From Petaurus breviceps papuanus (taxonomy: Eukaryota; Chordata; Mammalia; Diprotodontia; Petauridae), in contig JAMXIF010001183.1 in NCBI GenBank assembly GCA_028583685.1, forward strand, positions 14,135,576-14,199,575: a stretch of 64,000 nt of DNA. The letters are read 5' to 3'. This document shows, piece by piece, positions 56,906-64,000 of this stretch. Numbering within the stretch: position 1 is the stretch's first letter; each line of letters starts with the position of its first letter. A model generated the notes under the pieces. It did no database searches. It was not told the origin of the DNA and saw only the letters and a program-made list of their open reading frames with translations. The position numbers and the translations under genes were made by a program.

Positions 56906-56947
56906 AAAATCGAGGTCAGAATCAGAGTAAAATGGCAAATGCCATTT

Positions 56948-57106
56948 ACCTTAGTGACTTCTCAAGTGTTCTGTTGTGTCCAAGTCTCTATGACCTCACT
57001 TGGGATTTTCTTGGCAAAAATACTGGAGCTGTCTGTCATTTCCTTCTCCAGCTCATTTTACTGATGAGTAAATTGAGGTAAAAAAGGTTGAGTGATTTGT
57101 CCAGTG
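56948..57106 (-). mobile_element. BovB-tailed SINE, head missing
   Basis: Antisense: tctatgacctcacttgggat, tttcttggcaaaaatactgg, tgtcatttccttctccagct, tactgatgagtaaattgagg, ttgtccagtgtctgagg. It stops abruptly where a plus-strand SINE begins. Confidence 0.75.
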
Positions 57107-57107
57107 T

Positions 57108-57240
57108 CTGAGGGTAGGTGGTACAGTAGATAGAGTTCTGGGTCTGGAATAAGGAAGACTTATCTTTATGGGTTCAAATCTGGCCTTAGACACTATTTGT
57201 GTGACCCTGGACAAGCCTCAAGTACTATATGTAAAAGCCA
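57108..57240 (+). mobile_element. tRNA-headed SINE 5' half
   Basis: Sense: gtaggtggtacagtagatag, agttctgggtctggaataag, gttcaaatctggccttagac, tttgtgtgaccctggacaag. Confidence 0.75.
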
Positions 57241-57544
57241 CATGCACTTGGAGTCACTCTTCTCTTCATTGATTCAGATACAAGTATATGCAGTTTACTA
57301 CCAAGTTAAGATGAAAAGTAAGGAGCACTAATCATACACTTGCAGCCTAAGTAAGGGGCTCCCTTGCTGTTTCTATAGATGTCCAGGAATGAATCCCAGA
57401 AACCCTCTTTAAGCTTAAATCATATCTCAGATTATATTTTGCTAGAAGATAAAAAAATAAAGATTTTAAGATCTAATAGAAAGTCATGGGATCCCTACAG
57501 TGAGTGTACTGTTTATACTATACAGTATTACTCTCTGCTCTGAT

Positions 57545-58235
57545 TCACCTCTTTCCAGAGTTCAGTTAATTCCTAAACGATTAGGTGCCCTATGCCCCTG
57601 ACTCTAGGGTTACCTACCTTGATTTAAGTTTCGAGACCGCATAGTTTTTTGCTTCCTACTTAGTTCAGGCGCTTATCATCTCTTGCCTTGATTGTCAAAG
57701 TAAAGTAAGCATTTGGCCCTGTGCACTCCCTTCAGAACTCCCTCCCCTACACACCCATTCAGTAAACTCTAGTGACTCCTTACAACATCTAGGATCAAAT
57801 ATGAACTTGTTTGCAATTTGTCACTTTACAATATTGCCCCTATATGCCTTTCCAATGTTATCACACATTATTCCCCTCTGCTCACTCTGTGGTCAAGAAA
57901 AACTGGCCTCCTTGCTATTTCTCATGCCCAGCATCTCATCTCCCTTCTCCATGCTGTTATCTTGTTGGAATATACTCATTTTCCCCTTTTCTTGCAATCT
58001 CTTGTTTCCTTAAGTACTCATCTTTCCTCTTCCTTCCAGCTTATTCTTTCTTTTCCCCTAAGGTTATCATATATTTAAAAATGTTTTGCTTATACCTTCA
58101 TATTTACATTGGACTCCTTTGTTAGACCATAAGCTCCTTAAGGACTGGGAAAGTCTCACTTGTGTCATTTTATCCCAACTGCCTAACCTACAGTAGGTTA
58201 ACCTACCGGCATTTAATGTATTTAAATGGAGGTAT
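57545..58235 (+). mobile_element. L2 LINE 3' region, ~690 bp
   Basis: Sense: tttcgagaccgcatagtttt, gcgcttatcatct-type words, gtgactccttacaacatcta, ggatcaaatatgaacttgtt, catgcccagcatctcatctc, accataagctccttaaggac, tgcctaacctacagtaggtt. Several short open frames across it are chance. Confidence 0.72.
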
Positions 58236-58457
58236 TTGTAGAGAGATGAAAGTCTTTTTGGTTCTCGCCTTCAACTCCCCTCCCCTATGACCTTTGTTTA
58301 TCCCAATCATTTGATGAATGATCAGTTCTTATGATTTCCCAGTACCCTCAGATGTCATGCTTAACTAGAGCTCAGATGCCTTTTGCCCTCTAAGCATGCC
58401 CAAGTTATCTTCAGCTAGATACCACATTCAACATGCACTAGTATTACTGCACTAATT

Positions 58458-58520
58458 CATCTATCAATATTTATTGAGTCCCTATTATGTATTTAACATT
58501 TGCCTGAGAAACAGGTTAAA
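58458..58520 (-). mobile_element. L2 terminal piece
   Basis: Antisense: tatttattgagtccctatta, tgtatttaacatttgcctga. Confidence 0.55.
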
Positions 58521-59439
58521 AATATTAGTTATGGTCTGGATGTAACATAATATTTTTAACTCTTATTTCCATTGACAGCCAGGAATTCAGACATTCAGAA
58601 ATCTTCAAATCCAATCAATATTCACAAGATTATTTCCAGAACATCATAAAATGATAGATGCACACAGTGTATCATGAGGATTTTTTAAAAAGGGACTAGA
58701 GGAATGTGGTGGACATTTTACAGTAATGTGAGTGTCTCTCAAGAACCTAAAACTGAGGAGAAACAGGACTGGATAATAACAGTAGAGAGGTATTTGGGGA
58801 GGAAAGAGAATGTCTCAAAGTACGTACATGCTTTCACTGGAGACAATCTGTTCCTAATTCAAAGATAAAAGTTCACTCATGTCTCATGTATTCGATCTCT
58901 AACACCATTTTAAGAAGTGAAAATAAGATTGCCATGTCTCTATCCATCAGGGCTGCCATGTAATCTTTTTTTTAAGTGTGAACAATTCTTTCTTGCCTAT
59001 TTTGATAGAAGAGAAGGTAATCTTAATGATTTTTTTCCAGACATCCCTGCTATTTTTTTTTCTTGGCAGTAGTTTAATGATTCTACCTAGGGCTTAATTT
59101 GAACTGAGCAAGATAGGAAAAGCCTTTTCCTGCCTCCGCGAGCTGCTAGCAAGCAGTAGTTTTAAGTATCATTATAGTCATCATCACCAAAATATGTTTC
59201 ATTTTCTTTTAATTCTATTTATTTAATAGCTATGATCAAAGAAGCTTATAATCTAAGATAAACAAACTAGCTTGATAAGTAACTAAAGACTGTACATATG
59301 ATGAAATCAAAGGCAGATCAATTCATAAGTAGGTGGTAAGCATCATAATCAGATGCATCTCAGGGATGATGGTCATTGTGAATAGAGGAAGCAGGTTTCA
59401 ATCTCCCTCTCTCCTTAGTTCCTTTTCTCCAGCAGTCAT
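58521..59439. other. No gene seen; unique DNA
   Basis: Nothing recognised. Confidence 0.4.
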
Positions 59440-59645
59440 AAAGTCATTGATGCAGAGTTAGAAGGAACTACAGAGCCTATCCAACCCAACCTCCTCATTA
59501 TACAGATGAGGAAACTAAGGCACGAGAAAATTAAGTGACTTGCCTAAGATCACACAGGTAATAAGCATCACGAAGGGGATTTGAATTCCAGTATTCCAAC
59601 TCCAGAGTTAACCAATCTTTTCAATATGCTCCTTATCCTATGATT
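59440..59645 (-). mobile_element. MIR-like SINE, full length
   Basis: Antisense: agttagaaggaactacagag, cctatccaacccaacctcct, cattatacagatgaggaaac, taagtgacttgcctaagatc, gaagggg, atttgaattccagtattcca. Confidence 0.82.
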
Positions 59646-59699
59646 CATTAGACTGTTTATTTACATGTGCTCATATATACATACTCAAATGCACATATA

Positions 59700-59780
59700 T
59701 ACAGAGTATTCCAAATGTCTTAGTACAGTTTTAAACTATTAAAATTAAAAACTGAACTAAGACTTTTGGGACACCCAGCA
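59700..59780. mobile_element. 81-bp palindromic mariner-type MITE
   Basis: Two arms meet head to head. The left arm ends in attccaaatgtcttagtaca. The right arm, reversed, reads gggtgtcccaaaagtcttag then ttcagttttta. The arms pair over nearly the whole length, with about 75% identity at the outer ends and more inside. TA dinucleotides at 59698-59699 and 59781-59782 fit Tc1/mariner target duplication. Size and form resemble the human MADE1 element, though the terminal sequence differs. No transposase is encoded. Confidence 0.75.
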
Positions 59781-59782
59781 TA

Positions 59783-59970
59783 CATGCTTACATATACATA
59801 TACGTACATATACACATACACATGTACACACACGTACACACATACTTTGTATGGGTGTGTGCATGTAGCTATACCAGCAGAGTCCAGGCTCTTTCAGGTA
59901 TGTATGTATTTATGCACGTGTACATAAATACATATGTACATGCACATATGCATACGAACATGTATATACG
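59783..59970. repeat. CATA/CACA-rich low-complexity tract
   Basis: Degenerate ACATATAC and CACACGTAC units; a similar zone lies just before the MITE. Confidence 0.8.
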
Positions 59971-60799
59971 CATTATTCAGTGGACTAAACTTGAAATCTG
60001 TCCTTTACCAGGAATCTTAGAAGTGCTTCAGAAGCTATCTAATGTGATTTATGCCTGACACCTATGATCATGTACATATGTATGTGCTATATGCACACAT
60101 TCTACTTCAGTCCTTGGAAAGATATGGAGTTTGGTTGATTTCTTTCATCAATGAGAATTGCGGCATCTCTTCACCTTGGTAGATCATCTTCATTTGTGCT
60201 GTCAACATCAGTATTATCACGTGGCATATCACTTGGTATCACAGCCAGCCTTCTGATAATGAACCCTTCCAAGCTTAAAAGGGATGGTCCTTGATGGCAG
60301 ATTGTCAGCCCCTTCTTGGTACTATGTTTGAAAACTTTGGATCTTGATAGGACAGAAAAAAAAAAGGTTTGCACCTTACTGGCATGGCCATGTAGCCTCC
60401 AGCTTCACTGAAAAGTTACAGAATAAGACTTTAAAGGAGAAGCTGATATTTATATTTGAATATGGTAAAAAAGGTTGTTGAGAGGAAAGTACCTTATGAA
60501 CTTTAAAGTGCTTCCTAAATGTGAACTATGTTTATTATATCTATATATAAAATGTATCTATGTCTGTACCTGTATCTCTATAATTATATAGAAATATGTA
60601 GATACTGTATATTTAAATATAGTGTCTATATATGGAGAATTTTAATATATAATTTCAGAGTATCTATGGAGATTAGAGAGATATTATACATGTATATATG
60701 CATATGTAGACCTTATGTATATACATAGCAAATACATGCAGAGTAAATCAATATGCATGTGCATTTATTCATATATTATATATGGACTCTTCTATCTTC
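59971..60799. other. No gene seen; AT-rich unique DNA
   Basis: Includes a minus-strand open frame (60171-60374) with a weakly protein-like tail (RRLAVIPSDMPRDNTD), but no family recognised. 60520-60790 is TA-rich. Confidence 0.35.
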
Positions 60800-61620
60800 T
60801 TTTTAGGATTGTCATCCATACTCTGCTCCCTAACAAGGGATATATAGCAGGACTTTCCTGTGCCCTCTTTTCTTTTCCTTCTCTATTGTCATTCTCTCTC
60901 TTGAGCTCCAGACCTGCTTCACCAATTGCCTCCTAGCTATTTTGAACTAGATAGCTTGCAGCCATTTCAAGCTCAACATGTCCAAAATAAAACTCATTAT
61001 TCCCCTTGCTCCCAAATCCACACTGGGCCAAGCATCTCTTTCTATTGAGGTCACCATCATCTTTCCAAAGTTACCCTGGTTCACAGCTTTGACTTCACAC
61101 TCTTTCTCATTCTACATATCTAATTAGTTGCCAAGTTTTATCTATTTTACCTCCTCCTCATCTCTTATAGCAATCCCTTTTCTCCCTATTCACAGAACTG
61201 CTTAGTTCAGGCTCTCATTATCTCTCACGTGGACCATTTCTGTTATCTCGTAATAGTTTTCCTCCCTCAGGTCTTTCCTAACTCCAATGCGTCCTCCAAA
61301 TAGCTGCCCAAATGTTAATATTCCTAAAGTGCAAGCCTGCCCAGGTCACTCCATTTTTCCTTAAATTCTAGTTGCTCCCCATTGCCCCTAGGACCAAATG
61401 CAATCTTAACTGGTGGGTATTTTAAATCCTCCATAATCTTGGTTCTGATTTCCTTCTAGATGTATTACATTTCTCCCTTCCATGTAGTTCAGCTGAAATA
61501 ATGTTCCATGTCCTACCTCCATGCTTTTGCATAGGGTGGCTCCAGCTCCTGGAATATACTCCTTCCCTACCTTTGCCTCTCAAAATCCCAAGCTTCCTCT
61601 AAAATTTAAATCAGCAATTT
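60800..61620 (+). mobile_element. L2 LINE 3' half, ~820 bp
   Basis: Sense: tttcaagctcaacatgtcca, aaataaaactcattattccc, ctaattagttgccaagtttt, ccaggtcactccatttttcc, gttgctccccattgccccta, ggaccaaatgcaatcttaac, tccagctcctggaatatact. Collinear with the L2 copy at 28246-30210. Confidence 0.78.
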
Positions 61621-62494
61621 GGAACTATGCCCAAAGGGCTATAAAACTTTACATACATAAAGAAGGGTTTCAAATGGATTATCTCCTTTCTACCTGTAAA
61701 TTTAAAGCATATATGTATACACATATATTTACATATAGACATACACATATATGTAAATGTCTATGTTCAGAGAGATATATGGATATTTTTTCCTCCATGC
61801 TAAATTCGGTGTTCTAGATGGTGATTTCTGTATAGTTTAAGAGAGTGATTCAGAATGTGAATACATACCCATAAGTCACTTTCCTCTCTCTAGTCTATAC
61901 CTGTCACCACTCTTTCTGAGTGTTTGTGCCCTTTGTGACTGCTTTCCTAGCTACCAGGTGATACCTTACCACCAATTAAGCCTCTCTCATTTGCACAGGA
62001 TGCACAGGATGAGATCAGCTCAGTCACTGTTGAGTTTCCTTGCATTCCACAGCTTTCCCACATCATCTGAAGCTGGGCTTTAGTGTTTCCTTAAAGTATT
62101 TCTTCTGCCCACTGTTCTTGTGGTTGCCCTACTTCAATTCCTATAGACAGCAGCCAAGATTTTTATTATCCACGGAGGCTCAGAAAATTCCTAGTTTAGA
62201 CCTGAGCCTTCTAAAAGCTAAAATTGGAATCAAATTAAATCTCCATCTATCAGTCAAACAAATAAACAATACACATCAATTGAACTCTTACTCCATCCAT
62301 ACCTGGCACCTACTGAGTTGTTATAATGACTATATGTAGTATTTATAGCTAGGAACTTGCTATAGATTGAAGAAAACTGTATAAAACTTTTATTCTTTTA
62401 ACCTCTTTTTTTAAACTCAATTCCTAACACTTAAATTATAGAACTAGACCTTAGAGATCAGCCAGTTGAATCTTTTTGTTTGATGATGATTTAT
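61621..62494. other. No gene seen; unique DNA
   Basis: Short ATAT/ACAT runs near 61700. Open frames at 61521-61817 and 62040-62339 have no recognised domain. Confidence 0.4.
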
Positions 62495-62705
62495 TAGTTA
62501 TGATACAGTGTCAGTAAAGACTGGGGTCAAGTTCTGTCTCTGACACATGCTAGCTATGTGATCATTGGCAAGACACATTAACTTTCAGTATTTCAGACCA
62601 TTCTCTAAGATACTCAGCTGTAGACAGTTGCTGATCCATGTGGGGGAAGAGGGTTTCAGTTTCTATGCCTGATTTTCCCTTTGCCAATGAAATCACAAAA
62701 AAGAA
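62495..62705 (+). mobile_element. SINE with 'tgaaatcacag' 3' end
   Basis: Sense: ttctgtctctgacacatgct, agctatgtgatcattggcaa, cagttgctgatccatgtggg, ggaagagggtttcagtttct, ttgccaatgaaatcaca. Confidence 0.65.
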
Positions 62706-62714
62706 AATATAATT

Positions 62715-62940
62715 ATAATAATTTAAATTTATATTATTTCTTTAAAGTTTATAAGTTACTGTCCCATAACAACTCTGTAAAGTAGAAGGAGAAGCTATTA
62801 TGATCTTTATTTTAAGAATGAGGATACTGAGACCCAGAACATTGAAATGCCTGCCCAACATCACAAAATTAGCTAGTTGCTAGCAGAACAGAGACTGAAA
62901 GGAAAGTCTGTTGACTGTTTATCCAAAGCTCTTGCAATTA
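62715..62940 (-). mobile_element. Mar-1-type CORE-SINE
   Basis: Antisense: tataagttactgtcccataa, caactctgtaaagtagaagg, gatactgagacccagaacat, acatcacaaaattagctagt. Confidence 0.7.
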
Positions 62941-63024
62941 TAACATGCTTGCCTCGTGATACCCTTAATGTAGATTAAAGACAAATCTAGCAAAACCTCT
63001 TTAAAAATAAAAATAAAACTATTT

Positions 63025-63228
63025 AAAATAGGCAATGTGGCACAAATGGAAAGAGAACAGGAAGGCTGTAAAGTCAGGAAGAATTCTTAGGCCTCTGACA
63101 TACTGGTTGTGTGAACTTGGTCAAGTGATTTAACTTCTTAGTATCCCAAGCAATATTTTAAAGACTATAAACTGTAGAGTATTTGTAGAAGGAGTTTTCA
63201 TCACCAGTGAAATCACAGGTCTATTGCT
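63025..63228 (+). mobile_element. SINE with 'tgaaatcacag' 3' end
   Basis: Sense: ggcaatgtggcacaaatgga, agtcaggaagaattcttagg, gttgtgtgaacttggtcaag, cagtgaaatcacaggtctat. Full length. Confidence 0.7.
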
Positions 63229-63624
63229 CACACTCCCTGCCCTGCCCTTGCTCCCCAAAAAGTGTTGCCATGAAAAACGAATGCCCTTTCCGTTAGACAA
63301 AATAAAGGAAGAAGAGAATAGTTTTAAACAAGTCATTTAGCTTTTGCTTTCCTAATTCTTAAAGAAAAGACCATTTTTGAAGGCAACAGGGTTTTTAAGA
63401 GGTCTTTGTAGACATAGTATTTAACCACTCTCTTGGATATTATATGTTACATAGAAAGAGTAGACAACTAAGAGTGTGGAAAATGAATGACTCCTGGGAC
63501 TGCTATTAGCTTATTTCAGCATTATTCAAAGGCTATAGAAATAACAACTCTTAACTCCTTTGCCTCTTGCTTGTAAGTTCACCATCTAAAATCAATATAT
63601 GGCACTATGAGCCACAGTAACTAG
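63229..63624. other. No gene seen; unique DNA
   Basis: Nothing recognised. Confidence 0.4.
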
Positions 63625-63708
63625 CCAATAGTAATGACAATGACATAGAGTGCTTTAAAGGTTTGACCCAGCAGATTTTCCCCATAGCAACTTTGTGAGG
63701 TAGTCAAT
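63625..63708 (-). mobile_element. Mar-1-type SINE tail
   Basis: Antisense: agagtgctttaaaggtttga, ccatagcaactttgtgaggt. Confidence 0.6.
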
Positions 63709-63948
63709 GTGAGTTTCAAGTGATCTGACTAATAGAAACTGATGTGCTTGATTCAGTTTTAATTGATTACCATAATGGTTTTTTGACTACATGACCTCTA
63801 AGCTACTTTCTAGTTTTAAATTCTATCAAAGAGACCTTGAAATTGTACACATATATACTTCAATACACCTGGAGTGCCCTGAAATTTTACTTAAGGCCTC
63901 AGGTAATACATTGTTGAGGGCAGGGCCTGGCTCACTTTTGTCCTTGGG

Positions 63949-64000
<52 letters not shown>
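63949..64000. repeat. (CTAT)n microsatellite, open at the window end
   Basis: Pure CTAT units from about 63949 to the last base. Full length not seen. Confidence 0.95.

Noticed and set aside
60171-60374. Antisense open frame ending RRLAVIPSDMPRDNTD
   Set aside because: Protein-like impression only; alternative frames are equally plausible and no parent gene could be named.
15593-64000. Microsatellites as CRISPR-like arrays
   Set aside because: Units of 2-5 bases without spacers in a vertebrate genome.

Overview
This is a 64 kb piece of vertebrate, almost certainly marsupial, nuclear DNA. The reasons are the repeats: tRNA-headed CORE-SINEs of the Mar-1/MIR type, a WSINE1-like SINE with an A-rich tail (a family described from Australian marsupials), a SINE whose 3' end resembles the BovB/RTE tail, an L1-derived HAL1-type element, many L2 copies, a CR1/L3 fragment and an RTE fragment. 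An Australian lineage is inferred from the WSINE1-like copies, identified from memory of the family and not by a search. DNA is AT-rich, with long dinucleotide and tetranucleotide arrays and two 10-N assembly gaps inside such arrays.

I find no host protein-coding gene or coding exon. Nearly all open frames are short and lie across SINEs, L2 copies or microsatellites. The window reads as intergenic or deep intronic sequence: roughly half recognisable interspersed repeats, the rest unique AT-rich DNA in which a few blocks look like possible conserved non-coding elements.

Layout. 0-12 kb: SINEs, an L2 tail, a CR1/L3 LINE split by a young WSINE1-like insertion with a perfect 14-bp target duplication, a pyrimidine array with a gap, and two copies of a hAT-like miniature element. 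12-28 kb: an L1 3' fragment, L2 pieces, a 7SL (SRP) RNA pseudogene at about 18.0-18.2 kb, and an unnamed repeat at 20.2-20.6 kb. 28-36 kb: a roughly 2-kb L2 in plus orientation, two more WSINE1-like copies, an RTE-clade fragment and SINEs. 36.4-39.3 kb: a nearly full-length HAL1-type element (L1 5' UTR, broken ORF1, 3' UTR, no ORF2). 39-54 kb: antisense L2 copies carrying SINEs, and a unique block at 51.1-51.9 kb. 54-64 kb: a third hAT-like copy, L2 copies, an 81-bp palindromic mariner-type MITE at 59.7 kb, and a terminal CTAT array running off the window.

There is no operon, defence system, CRISPR array or biosynthetic cluster, and no retroviral or other virus-like element that I can recognise. 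The most informative items are the 7SL pseudogene with an internal deletion, the HAL1 element, the mariner MITE, the BovB-tailed SINE family, and the repeats whose target duplications date them relative to their hosts. Family names come from pattern memory; repeat boundaries are good to about 10-20 bases unless a target duplication fixes them.
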